DNA of 13,715 bases from assembly GCA_027033875.1 (NCBI GenBank), contig JALVKK010000120.1, positions 1 through 13,715 of the forward strand, given 5' to 3'. The DNA is from Flavobacteriales bacterium. GTDB lineage: Bacteria > Bacteroidota > Bacteroidia > Flavobacteriales > Flavobacteriaceae. Each line of letters opens with the position of its first letter. Position 1 is the stretch's first letter. The position numbers and the translations under genes are program-made. This document shows, in pieces, positions 1 through 6,998 of the stretch. Under the pieces are notes generated by a model. That model had not been told where the DNA came from and did not search any database. It worked only from the letters and a program-made list of their open reading frames with translations.

Positions 1-84
1 AAAGATTTTACCCTGATATATTTAAAATAAGACATTCATATTTATCGCTGAATAAATAAATCAAAATATAAATAAAAAAAAAAA
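1..84. other. Left edge, no assignable gene
   Basis: No start-to-stop gene is visible here. Two plus-strand frames are open from the edge and stop at 28-30 and 57-59, so either could be the last few codons of a plus-strand gene outside the window. The terminator just downstream would also serve such a convergent gene. The tails are too short to identify or to choose between. The only minus-strand reading frame crosses the terminator and is low-complexity. Confidence 0.2.
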
Positions 85-113
85 CACGTTGAATGAGATC
101 AACGTGCTTTTTT
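74..113 (-). terminator. Hairpin terminator, probably bidirectional
   Basis: The arms 85-92 (CACGTTGA) and 99-106 (TCAACGTG) form a perfect 8-bp stem around a 6-nt loop. Read on the minus strand, the stem is followed by eleven T residues (A-run at 74-84), which suits the end of the kinase/regulator operon. Read on the plus strand it is followed by C and then six T residues, so it may also stop a convergent plus-strand gene from the left. Confidence 0.85.
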
Positions 114-228
114 AACACAAACAAATTTATCACACAAACAAACATAATAAATTCACTTGCAAATGTACGACTATACAAGATAGAAAAGCAAATTTGTTTT
201 GTAAGCGTTAGAAAATAATTTATAAGTG

Positions 229-954
229 TCAATTTTTATTATTCAGAAAGTTTTTTACGGCGTTTTTTTTTCTAAAAGAAACCGGAATTTCTTCACCGTT
301 TTCTAATTTTATAAAATCATTTTTAATAAAATTGATATACTTTTTATTTACCAAATGGGATTGGTGCGTTCTAATAAAAGCGTTATCAGGTAAGGTTTGT
401 TCAAAAAATTTTAAATTTTTTGAAGCAAAAATTTTATTACTAACGGTAACAATCAGAGTATATGACCCGTCAGCTTCTAAACGAATAATATCTTTGTAAG
501 GGATAAAATGCGTTTGTTCGGCGGTTTTAACGGCAATAGCTTGTTCTGACTCCCAATCAAGTTCTTCTTGTAATTTTAATAATTCTTGAAATTCTTGTTT
601 TTTATCTATTGCTTTTTGAACAGCCGTTTTAAATTCTTCGGGATTAATAGGTTTGAGAAGGTAATCGATAGCTGCAAATTTTATGGCTTTAATGGCATAA
701 TTATCATAAGCTGTGGTAAAGATAATTTGAAAATCAATTTTGTCTATTTTTTTTAAAAGATCCAGTCCTAAACCATCTTCAAGTCGTACATCGAGAAATA
801 TCAAATCAGGTTTTTCTTTCTTTATAAGGGGCAATGAATCGGAGACTTTAGCAGAATATCCAACTATATTAATATCATCCTGAAAAAATTGCCTTAAAAG
901 AAATTTAATTACATTGCGAGCATCTAACTCGTCTTCTATGATTACGACTTTCAT
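229..954 (-). CDS. LytTR-family response regulator
   Basis: A two-domain DNA-binding response regulator of 241 residues. Residues 1-120 are a receiver: acidic pocket E7/D8, phospho-acceptor D55 in LIFLDVRL, T80/T81 in the IIFTTAYD strand, and K101 in the LLKP motif. Residues about 139-238 are a LytTR domain, with the usual IxxLEADGSYT strand and the IRTHQSHLVNKKYI segment. I chose the ATG at 954 because the receiver begins directly there with MKVVIIEDE. An upstream in-frame ATG at 1029 would add 25 residues unlike a receiver start. It lies 91 nt downstream of the kinase gene and is its likely partner, with phosphotransfer from kinase H422 to D55. A possible internal promoter lies at 987-994. 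The family usually controls its target genes through direct repeats; none could be assigned here. Family call is firm, targets unknown. Confidence 0.93.
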   Translation of the reverse strand: MKVVIIEDELDARNVIKFLLRQFFQDDINIVGYSAKVSDSLPLIKKEKPDLIFLDVRLEDGLGLDLLKKIDKIDFQIIFTTAYDNYAIKAIKFAAIDYLLKPINPEEFKTAVQKAIDKKQEFQELLKLQEELDWESEQAIAVKTAEQTHFIPYKDIIRLEADGSYTLIVTVSNKIFASKNLKFFEQTLPDNAFIRTHQSHLVNKKYINFIKNDFIKLENGEEIPVSFRKKNAVKNFLNNKN

Positions 955-986
955 AATATATTCATTAGTTTGTTTGTGATTTTGTG

Positions 987-994
987 CAAAAATA
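987..994 (-). promoter_or_regulatory. Possible internal -7 element for the regulator gene
   Basis: On the minus strand these bases read TATTTTTG, matching the Bacteroidota -7 consensus TAnnTTTG, about 32 nt before the regulator ATG at 954. No TTG is seen at the expected upstream spacing. If used, its transcript would exclude the ATG at 1029 and support the start at 954. Such matches arise by chance in AT-rich DNA. Confidence 0.3.
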
Positions 995-1045
995 ACATTT
1001 TTTTTTGTAAAACAGGCTATTTTTTGCATTTATTTTTAAAACAAC

Positions 1046-2860
1046 TTATGCCTTAATAATATCAAAACAAAAAACAACTTTGGTACCTTGTTGCAAACGA
1101 GTAATTTTAAAACTGTCATAAATTTCTTTACCTAATAACAATAAACGTTTTTTGAAGATGTCCAAAGCATGTTCTTTATCGTCTTTTTTAGGTTCATACC
1201 CCGAACCGTTATCTATAATTTCAAAGCATAATTTGTTGTCAATTATCTTAATATTAATAGTAACAAGTCCTTTGTATGAAATATTTTTAAAGCCGTGTTC
1301 TATAGAATTTTCAATAAAAGGTTGCAATATCATTGGTGGGATTAAATACTCTTTTGATGATATTTTGTCATCAATATTAATTTGATAGTCAAATTTATCT
1401 TTAAAACGAAATTTTTGTGTATCCAAATAATTTTGAATCATATCCAACTCCTCTTTCAGCAATATTTGTTTTTTTTGGATAAAATCAAAATTTTGACGAA
1501 TTAATTTGGCAAATTTTGATAAATACGTAACCGATGTAATTGTATTTTTTTCTATCAATGAATTTTGAATGGAACTTAATACATTAAATATGAAGTGCGG
1601 ATTCATTTGCGAACGCAAGACTTTTTGTTCCAAAATAAAGACTTCTTGTTTATGTTTTAAAATGTCAAATCGATTAAACTGAAAAGAAATTATTAAGCCA
1701 AGTACGAACATTACGATGATAAAGATAAAGATGATTCTATTCTTTTTGTTGATTTTTTGAACTTGCAATAACTCTTTTTGTTGATGAACAGTTTTCATGT
1801 TCCATTTTAATGCATTTTTGCTATTATTTTTGATTTTTTCTTCATACAGATCATTTATGGAATCTCTGAATCTAATCATTTTCAAGATACTTGTGTCTTT
1901 TTTTTGTTTCAATTCAATCTGTATCAACATATCATACATTTCGATGAGTTCTTTATGTTTATCTTTATCATTCAGGTTAATAGCTTTATGTAAATAATAT
2001 TTTGCAGAATCCGGTTGGTTTAACTCATAATACATTTTGGATAAGAACTCATAAGTTGTAATGGATTTGAGTCCGTTTTGACGAGCTATTTTTAATGACT
2101 TATCAACATATTGTAAGGCTTTGTTTTTATCTTTTGTAACATTAAAAGTGTTAAAGGCCAAATTGTCATAAAATACCAATAGATTGTAAGGTTCTATTTT
2201 ATTTTTAATATCAAGTTTAATAATTTTAAATAAGTATTCGAGAGCCTTTTTATTTTGCCCTTGTTCCTGATATATAATGGCAATATTGTTATAAACGGTT
2301 ACCAAATCTCTAACTTCATTATTTTTTTTTGCAATTGCCAATATTTTTTTTAAATATGCTATTGATTTATCGTATTCTTTATAGGTGTAATAAATACGAG
2401 CCAATTCATTATAGGCCGGTGATAAAATATCAGCATCATCAAATTTCATTGCCAATTTGATACCTTTAAAAAGATATTTTGAGCCAAGTTTATATTCTTC
2501 TTTTTCATTGTAAGCGGTTCCCAATCGAATATATATTTCCGCAAGCATTCTTTCGTTACGATTTATAGAAAATTTTTTTTGAGCTTTGATAAAATAATTA
2601 ATAGCTTCATCGTATTCATTATTAAAAAAATTACAATAAGCTCTATTGAAAAATAAGTAACCTGTCAAGGTGTCGTTTTGGTGCAATTTGATTAAACTGT
2701 CCCACTTGGCAACGCGTTTATTTGTCGGCAATTTATTTATTTCTTTCTTGACGGCATCAAAGTCAAATTGTTTGGGTTCTTTATTTTTACATGAATAAAA
2801 AACCAAACCGATAAAAAATATGGTTGTAATAATAATTATATGTTTAATTTTAGCAATCAC
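1046..2860 (-). CDS. TPR sensor histidine kinase, LytS/YehU type, lipoprotein-like N-terminus
   Basis: A membrane sensor kinase of 604 residues. Residues 1-24 look like a lipoprotein signal: a hydrophobic stretch ending FYS-C, with the lipid-anchored cysteine at C24. Residues about 65-330 hold roughly six TPR-type helical repeats, presumably periplasmic. A coiled linker leads to one membrane segment at 376-395. The cytoplasmic part is a His_kinase domain with MNPHFIFN (phospho-acceptor H422) and an HATPase_c domain with the N-box N518 in PFIENSIEHGF and the nucleotide loop DNGSG at 550-554. The start is GTG at 2860: a TAA lies immediately upstream and the next ATG is near residue 104, after the signal and membrane anchor. 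It heads an operon with the LytTR regulator. No ligand-binding fold other than the TPRs is visible, so the signal is unknown. Confidence 0.92.
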   Translation of the reverse strand: MIAKIKHIIIITTIFFIGLVFYSCKNKEPKQFDFDAVKKEINKLPTNKRVAKWDSLIKLHQNDTLTGYLFFNRAYCNFFNNEYDEAINYFIKAQKKFSINRNERMLAEIYIRLGTAYNEKEEYKLGSKYLFKGIKLAMKFDDADILSPAYNELARIYYTYKEYDKSIAYLKKILAIAKKNNEVRDLVTVYNNIAIIYQEQGQNKKALEYLFKIIKLDIKNKIEPYNLLVFYDNLAFNTFNVTKDKNKALQYVDKSLKIARQNGLKSITTYEFLSKMYYELNQPDSAKYYLHKAINLNDKDKHKELIEMYDMLIQIELKQKKDTSILKMIRFRDSINDLYEEKIKNNSKNALKWNMKTVHQQKELLQVQKINKKNRIIFIFIIVMFVLGLIISFQFNRFDILKHKQEVFILEQKVLRSQMNPHFIFNVLSSIQNSLIEKNTITSVTYLSKFAKLIRQNFDFIQKKQILLKEELDMIQNYLDTQKFRFKDKFDYQINIDDKISSKEYLIPPMILQPFIENSIEHGFKNISYKGLVTINIKIIDNKLCFEIIDNGSGYEPKKDDKEHALDIFKKRLLLLGKEIYDSFKITRLQQGTKVVFCFDIIKA

Positions 2861-3021
2861 TTATATTTTTTTCGGGTAAAAATAAACTAATTTTATTATA
2901 TTGAACAGGTAAATATCAATTTTAACTTTTTTACTTTGCCTGATGTAGGCTGATTTTTCGGTATTTGGAATTATTTCATTGCAATAAATAAAAAAAGATT
3001 ATTCGGTTTATACAAAAGGCA

Positions 3022-3052
3022 TTTGCATTACATCAAATATTCTTTATATTTG
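3022..3052 (+). promoter_or_regulatory. ansA promoter, Bacteroidota type
   Basis: TTTG at 3022-3025 is followed after 19 nt by TATATTTG at 3045-3052, matching the Bacteroidota primary-sigma consensus (TTTG or TTG, about 19-21 nt, TAnnTTTG). Transcription would begin around 3058-3060, leaving a leader of roughly 12 nt before the ATG at 3071. No Shine-Dalgarno sequence is present. Confidence 0.8.
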
Positions 3053-3055
3053 GTT

Positions 3056-3085
3056 CAAATTTAAAACAAAATGCCCAATAACAAA
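3056..3085 (-). promoter_or_regulatory. Candidate divergent promoter for the sensor kinase operon
   Basis: On the minus strand, TTTG (3082-3085) is followed after 18 nt by TAAATTTG (3056-3063), a reasonable match to the Bacteroidota consensus. It overlaps the start of ansA and faces the kinase gene, implying a leader of about 190 nt. No better match was found between 2861 and 3060. Weakly supported because the local DNA is AT-rich. Confidence 0.3.
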
Positions 3086-4099
3086 ATTTTGATGATATAT
3101 ACAGGCGGTACGATCGGTATGCGCAAAGATTTGGAGACGGGAACACTGATACCTTTTGATTTTTCAACATTGATAGAAAGTATCCCCGAGTTGCAATTGA
3201 TAGACAAAACAATTGATACAATCTCTATTGATAAGCCAATAGATTCATCAAATATACGACCGAAACATTGGGTTTTTTTGGCAAAAATCATCAAAAAACA
3301 TTATGATAATTATGACGGTTTTGTCATATTGCATGGTACGGATACCATGGCTTATACAGCTTCGGCTTTGAGTTTTATGCTCGAAAATTTGTCCAAACCG
3401 GTAATATTGACAGGTTCACAATTACCTATCGGTGATTTGCGTACCGATGCCAAAGAAAACATCATTACCTCCATACAAATAGCCGGCAGTTATGACGGAG
3501 ATGTACCTGTTGTTCCCGAAGTCGGTATTTATTTTGAATTTAAACTATTGCGGGGTAACAGAACCATCAAAGCCAGTTCCGAACATTTTAATGCTTTTGA
3601 TTCGCCCAATTATCTGCCTTTGGTCCGGTCCGGCGTCGAACTAAAATTTTACAACAAACGCATCTTGCCTGTTTCGGAGGGTATATTCAATGTGCATACC
3701 CGTTTGGAAGAAAACCTTATCGTTGTCAAATTACACCCTTCAATCACGAAAACATATCTTTCTCACATCATAAACTTACCTGATATAAAAGCTATTATAT
3801 TAGAAACTTATGGTTCGGGTAATGCGCTGACGCAAGATTGGTTTATCAATTTGCTAAAAGAAGCCATTGAAAAAAAATCTATACATATAATTAATATTAC
3901 CCAATGTCCAAAAGGCAAAATTGTACCTGACAAATATGAAACAGGCAGAAAATTAATGTCAATAGGTGTATATAACGGAAAAGATATGACAACGGAAGCG
4001 GCATTGACCAAAATGATGTATTTGTTAGGAAAAAAATTATCAAAAAAAAACATAAAATCCGCTTTTGAAAGATCATTAAGAGGCGAAATGAATGAGTAA
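3071..4099 (+). CDS. ansA: Type I (cytosolic) L-asparaginase
   Basis: Hydrolyses L-asparagine to L-aspartate and ammonia in the cytosol. The 342-residue length matches the E. coli AnsA type (338), and there is no signal peptide, unlike the periplasmic type II enzyme. Active-site motifs are in order: YTGGTIGM at 10-17 with nucleophile T14, S59/S60, HGTDTM at 88-93 with T90 and D91 of the second catalytic triad, the TGSQLP strand at 114-119, and RGNRTIKAS at 161-169, whose K167 aligns with the catalytic lysine. The C-terminal smaller domain carries the conserved ETYGSGN segment. The ATG at 3071 lies about 12 nt after the predicted transcription start. It stands alone between the divergent kinase operon and the tRNA, so it is probably monocistronic. 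No defect seen. Confidence 0.96.
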   Translation: MPNNKILMIYTGGTIGMRKDLETGTLIPFDFSTLIESIPELQLIDKTIDTISIDKPIDSSNIRPKHWVFLAKIIKKHYDNYDGFVILHGTDTMAYTASALSFMLENLSKPVILTGSQLPIGDLRTDAKENIITSIQIAGSYDGDVPVVPEVGIYFEFKLLRGNRTIKASSEHFNAFDSPNYLPLVRSGVELKFYNKRILPVSEGIFNVHTRLEENLIVVKLHPSITKTYLSHIINLPDIKAIILETYGSGNALTQDWFINLLKEAIEKKSIHIINITQCPKGKIVPDKYETGRKLMSIGVYNGKDMTTEAALTKMMYLLGKKLSKKNIKSAFERSLRGEMNE

Positions 4100-4118
4100 T
4101 AATTTTTAATATATTGAA

Positions 4119-4145
4119 AAAAACAAAAAAAAGACCTTGTTTTTC
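4119..4145 (+). terminator. Weak possible terminator after ansA
   Basis: An A-rich arm at 4119-4126 can pair with TTGTTTTT at 4137-4144 around a 10-nt loop. The stem is almost entirely A-T and would be unstable, but it is the only hairpin with a T-run between ansA and the tRNA promoter. Confidence 0.3.
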
Positions 4146-4223
4146 TGTTAATAATAAAAATTTTCACGCAATATATATCAAAAAACAAGAAATATGCGTT
4201 ATTTGTAAAAGAAAAGGACGAAA

Positions 4224-4255
4224 TTTGGTCTTTCAACGAAAACCAATTATATTTG
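4224..4255 (+). promoter_or_regulatory. tRNA-Ser promoter, Bacteroidota type
   Basis: TTTG at 4224-4227, a 20-nt spacer, and TATATTTG at 4248-4255. The -7 element ends only 7 nt before the first base of the tRNA at 4263, so the transcript should start at or next to the mature 5' end. With no terminator between the tRNA and exbB, this may also be the promoter for the proton-motor operon. Confidence 0.8.
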
Positions 4256-4262
4256 TGGCGCA

Positions 4263-4350
4263 GGAGAGATGACCGAGAGGCCGAAGGTGCACGCCTGGAA
4301 AGCGTGTGTGCGTCACAAGCGTACCGAGGGTTCGAATCCCTCTCTCTCCG
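4263..4350 (+). tRNA. tRNA-Ser, anticodon GGA
   Basis: Full cloverleaf by eye. The acceptor arm GGAGAGA (4263-4269) pairs perfectly with TCTCTCC (4343-4349), and the discriminator is G4350. The anticodon stem CACGC/GCGTG (4290-4294, 4302-4306) encloses loop CTGGAAA, with anticodon GGA at 4297-4299, reading UCC and UCU codons. The long variable arm typical of serine tRNAs is present (stem 4308-4313 with 4319-4324, two G-U pairs). The T arm GAGGG-TTCGAAT-CCCTC lies at 4326-4342. CCA is not encoded. It sits between ansA and the exbB operon. Confidence 0.97.
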
Positions 4351-4419
4351 CTTGATTTTGAAATATAGATGTTTAACCAAATAAAAATTAAAAATTAAAA
4401 CTATTAAATTAAAATTGAT

Positions 4420-5211
4420 ATGAAAAAAGTATTTACAATTCTGGCTATTGTAGGCATGTTATTTTTTGTAACATCAAATGTTCAAGCGCAAAATGAACAA
4501 GCGCAAAACACACAAGCGCAAACAGAGAAAAAAGTGGAAAAAGCAAAAAATTCTGATGCAGAAGCGACAGACACAAAATCTTTTCATCAAGAACTTAAAA
4601 AACGATTTGTAGAAGGCGGACCCGCATTTATGGGAATTGTTCTATTGACTTTAATCTTAGGTCTTGCCGTAGCAATCGAAAGAATAATTTATCTGTCATT
4701 TGCCGATACCAATACCGATAATCTTTTGGATGAAGTGGAAGGCGCTCTCGATGAAGGTGGCGTTGAAGAAGCAAAAGACTTGTTGAGAGAAAAGAAAGGT
4801 CCAATTGCTTCTATTTTCTATGAAGGTTTGGAACGAATGGACGAAGGCGTTGATGCTGCCGAAAAAGCAGTTGTGTCTTATGGTAACGTTCAAGTAGGAC
4901 AATTAGAAAAAAATGTATCATGGTTGGCTTTATTTATCGCTGTGGCACCGATGTTCGGATTTATGGGTACGGTCATCGGTATGATTCAAGCTTTTGATAA
5001 AATTGAAGCAGCCGGAGATATGCAACCTTCATTGGTAGCCGGTGGTATTAAAGTGGCATTGTTAACAACCGTATTCGGTCTTATTGTAGCTATCATTTTA
5101 CAAGTTTTCTACAATTTTATCATTGCAAAAATTGATAGCATCGTCAATAAAATGGAAGATGCGTCAATCTCATTGGTAGATATGTTGGTAAAATATAGTC
5201 ACAATAAATAA
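4420..5211 (+). CDS. exbB: MotA/TolQ/ExbB-family proton channel protein
   Basis: Proton-channel subunit of an ExbB/ExbD or TolQ/TolR-type motor in the inner membrane, 263 residues. The N-terminus (1-23) looks like a signal sequence ending VQA, followed by a low-complexity Q/A/N linker with three copies of a five-residue repeat (22-36). Three membrane segments follow: about 69-92, 166-190 and 207-235. The large cytoplasmic loop lies between the first two, as in the family. The conserved second and third helices are clear (WLALFIAVAPMFGFMGTVIGMI and GGIKVALLTTVFGLIVAI). The start ATG sits in an A/T-rich leader without a ribosome-binding site, 69 nt after the tRNA, with no recognisable promoter of its own. 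First gene of a tight four-gene operon. ExbB and TolQ cannot be separated here because no TonB, TolA, TolB or Pal gene is in view. Confidence 0.94.
   Translation: MKKVFTILAIVGMLFFVTSNVQAQNEQAQNTQAQTEKKVEKAKNSDAEATDTKSFHQELKKRFVEGGPAFMGIVLLTLILGLAVAIERIIYLSFADTNTDNLLDEVEGALDEGGVEEAKDLLREKKGPIASIFYEGLERMDEGVDAAEKAVVSYGNVQVGQLEKNVSWLALFIAVAPMFGFMGTVIGMIQAFDKIEAAGDMQPSLVAGGIKVALLTTVFGLIVAIILQVFYNFIIAKIDSIVNKMEDASISLVDMLVKYSHNK
4483..4527 (+). repeat. Three tandem 15-bp units inside exbB
   Basis: Each unit begins CAAGCGCAAA (4483, 4498, 4513) and encodes Q-A-Q-[NT]-[ET], so a change in copy number keeps the reading frame. The tract lies at the end of the signal sequence and start of the linker; the first unit contains the predicted cleavage site. 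Confidence 0.85.
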
Positions 5212-5222
5212 TATTTAATAAT

Positions 5223-5726
5223 ATGGATAAAAAAATTAGTTTAACCAGTAAAATCATAGTAGGAGTTATCGCTGTTATCGGTTTGATATTCTATATTATG
5301 ATTATGAAAGATACGGAAAATGCCGACGGTTCCATAGACGGGATGTTAAAGTTTACTTATCTTGTTTTAGTTGTTACAGTTTTGGCCTCCGTTTGGGTTT
5401 GGTTTAAAGAAATGCTGTCTCATCCTGAAAAATTAAAACAAACTGCTATTGTAAGCCTTTTATTTTTAGTCGTTGTTGCTATTGCCAAATTTATTTTAGC
5501 ATCAAACAAAGCGGAACATTATTATCCCAATATAGATGTAGATGCCAATACTTCCGGTTGGGTTGATACCGGTTTATATACTTTTTATATTCTCGGTACC
5601 ATAGCCGTATTATTGATGTTCTTGTCTCCCGTTTTATCAGGCTTTGGCGCTAATAAAGTTGTTGAAGAATATGAAGAATACGAAGAAGAAGAAGAGTATG
5701 AAGAAGAATATGAAGAAGAAGAATAA
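5223..5726 (+). CDS. Four-TM protein with Glu/Tyr-rich tail in the proton-motor operon
   Basis: Not recognised as a named family. The 167-residue product has four likely membrane helices at about 10-28, 42-61, 73-93 and 117-140, with short loops. From residue 148 it ends in a tail made only of glutamate and tyrosine (16 E, 4 Y), probably cytoplasmic: the N-terminus (MDKK) is basic and an even number of helices would place both ends inside. It starts 11 nt after exbB and ends 19 nt before the first exbD, so it is almost certainly co-transcribed. That position suggests an accessory or regulatory subunit of the ExbB/ExbD complex; this is inference from context only. No catalytic motif, heme or metal site was seen. 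Confidence 0.88.
   Translation: MDKKISLTSKIIVGVIAVIGLIFYIMIMKDTENADGSIDGMLKFTYLVLVVTVLASVWVWFKEMLSHPEKLKQTAIVSLLFLVVVAIAKFILASNKAEHYYPNIDVDANTSGWVDTGLYTFYILGTIAVLLMFLSPVLSGFGANKVVEEYEEYEEEEEYEEEYEEEE
5664..5723 (+). repeat. GAA/TAT codon tract encoding the acidic tail
   Basis: Sixty bases made almost only of GAA codons with four tyrosine codons (and one GAG). A repetitive purine-rich tract of this kind is prone to in-frame slippage, so tail length may differ between strains. Confidence 0.8.
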
Positions 5727-5745
5727 TTAATTAAAAATTATTAAA

Positions 5746-6273
5746 ATGGCTAAAAGAAAATTACAAGAAATCAATGCCGGTTCAATGGCAGATATAGCAT
5801 TTTTGCTATTGATTTTCTTCTTGGTTACTACTACTATGGAAAGTAACTACGGTATCAGAAGAAAATTGCCACCGCTGGAAGATAAAAATTCGCCGCCACC
5901 ACCGGTTATCAAACAAAAAAACGTCTTGGAAATTGTAATCAACGGACAAGACAAAATGATGATAGAAGAAAAACCTGAAAAAGTCGAAAATGTCAAAAAA
6001 ATTGCTATCGACTTTATCACCAACAACGGCAAAGATCCCAAATCATCCGATAATCCGCAAAAAGCGGTAATTATGATAAAGCATACACGCGAAACCAGTT
6101 ACAAAATGTACATCTCGGTGTATAATGAACTGACAGCGGCTTATAATGACATTAGAAATCGTTATGCCAAACAAAAATATGGTAAATCTTTTGACAAACT
6201 TACCGAAGATGAACAAAAGGCAGTCAAAGATGCCTATCCGCAAAAAATAGCAGAATCAACACCAAAAAGATAA
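5746..6273 (+). CDS. exbD: ExbD/TolR-family biopolymer transport protein (first copy)
   Basis: Stator-type partner of ExbB, 175 residues. A short basic cytoplasmic N-terminus leads into one membrane helix (about 16-31) that starts with the conserved proton-carrying aspartate, D16 in SMADIAFLLLIFF, equivalent to D25 of E. coli ExbD. A proline-rich linker (49-53) and a periplasmic domain follow. The C-terminal stretch after about 135 is a charged helical extension beyond the compact E. coli ExbD domain (141 residues in E. coli). It begins 19 nt after the acidic-tail gene and ends 3 nt before the second exbD, so translation is probably coupled. Family certain; what it powers is unknown. Confidence 0.94.
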   Translation: MAKRKLQEINAGSMADIAFLLLIFFLVTTTMESNYGIRRKLPPLEDKNSPPPPVIKQKNVLEIVINGQDKMMIEEKPEKVENVKKIAIDFITNNGKDPKSSDNPQKAVIMIKHTRETSYKMYISVYNELTAAYNDIRNRYAKQKYGKSFDKLTEDEQKAVKDAYPQKIAESTPKR

Positions 6274-6276
6274 ATT

Positions 6277-6762
6277 ATGGCTAAATTTTCAAAGAAAAAA
6301 GACAGTGGAACGCCGGCTATTTCAACGGCGTCTTTACCTGACATCGTTTTTATGCTCCTGTTTTTCTTTATGGTGGCAACCGTGATGAGAGAAAACGGTG
6401 AAAGGAAAGTAAGTGTTAAGATGCCTTCGGCTGACCAAGTTAAAAAAATAGAAAAAAAAGGTTTGGCTTCTTACATATATGTAGGAACACCTATAAAAAA
6501 ATACCAATCCAAATACGGTAAAGAACCCCGTATTCAATTGGACGATGCCTTTGCCAGTGTCAGTGATATAGGACCATTTGTGCTGAAAGAAAAAGCTGCT
6601 AAACGCGAAGAAGAAAAACCTTTGATGATAACCTCTATCAAAGCTGATGCAGACGTAGGTATGGGAATTATCACCGATATCAAAGAAGAATTACGAAAAG
6701 TAAATGCTTTAAAGGTAAATTATTCTACAAAAAAAGGTGAAGTTACAGTTAATTTTAAGTAA
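6277..6762 (+). CDS. exbD: ExbD/TolR-family biopolymer transport protein (second copy)
   Basis: Second ExbD-like subunit, 161 residues. The N-terminal tail is longer and rich in lysine, serine and threonine. A single membrane helix (about 22-38) begins with the conserved aspartate D22 in SLPDIVFMLLFFF. The periplasmic domain ends in a strand pattern (KVNYSTKKGEVTVNFK) typical of the family. It differs from the first copy throughout and is not a recent duplicate, so the two probably form a heteromeric pair, a known arrangement in Bacteroidota. The ATG lies 3 nt after the previous stop codon. Last gene of the operon; a strong terminator follows 30 nt later. Confidence 0.93.
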   Translation: MAKFSKKKDSGTPAISTASLPDIVFMLLFFFMVATVMRENGERKVSVKMPSADQVKKIEKKGLASYIYVGTPIKKYQSKYGKEPRIQLDDAFASVSDIGPFVLKEKAAKREEEKPLMITSIKADADVGMGIITDIKEELRKVNALKVNYSTKKGEVTVNFK

Positions 6763-6792
6763 TAATTATTAATAATTTTAGGCAATTATATT

Positions 6793-6830
6793 AAAAAACT
6801 GTCTCAAAACTAAATGAGACAGTTTTTTTT
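6793..6830 (+). terminator. Strong terminator closing the exbB-exbD operon
   Basis: The arms 6793-6806 and 6815-6828 are perfectly complementary over 14 bp (core ACTGTCTCA/TGAGACAGT) with an 8-nt loop, and the 3' side runs into eight T residues. The A-run on the 5' side means it could also work on the minus strand, but no minus-strand gene faces it. Confidence 0.92.
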
Positions 6831-6939
6831 GTATAAATCTGATATCATAAAAATATACAGTATATTAATAAATTGAATATGTTTTTCTTAAAAAATAAGC
6901 AATATTTATGAAGCATATTGTATTTTTTTTAGCTTTTAT

Positions 6940-6970
6940 TTTGACAAATCAAGATAAATAGCTACATTTG
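6940..6970 (+). promoter_or_regulatory. Promoter of the first T9SS surface protein
   Basis: TTTG at 6940-6943, a 19-nt spacer, and TACATTTG at 6963-6970. The -7 element ends 28 nt before the ATG at 6999. Same architecture as the ansA and tRNA promoters. Confidence 0.8.
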
Positions 6971-6998
6971 ACATCACAATATTAAATATGAATTTGCT

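Noticed and set aside
8..232. Minus-strand 74-codon frame rich in Phe, Ile and Leu
   Set aside because: It runs straight through the terminator hairpin and its T-run, overlaps the regulator's stop codon, and has no domain or credible start signal.
1030..1045. Regulator start at the ATG at 1029, leaving only 16 nt after the kinase stop
   Set aside because: The close spacing is attractive, but the extra 25 residues do not look like part of a receiver, and the conserved first beta strand begins exactly at the ATG at 954.
2938..2950. Small inverted repeat GCCT-gatgt-AGGC upstream of the kinase gene
   Set aside because: Only 4 bp per arm; such repeats are common by chance. No second copy or T-run makes it a terminator or an operator pair.
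3808..4380. Minus-strand 190-codon frame containing an ERDSNPRYACDAH-type stretch
   Set aside because: It is the antisense of the tRNA-Ser and the 3' end of ansA. This peptide is a well-known spurious translation of tRNA genes; the T arm and anticodon arm account for it.
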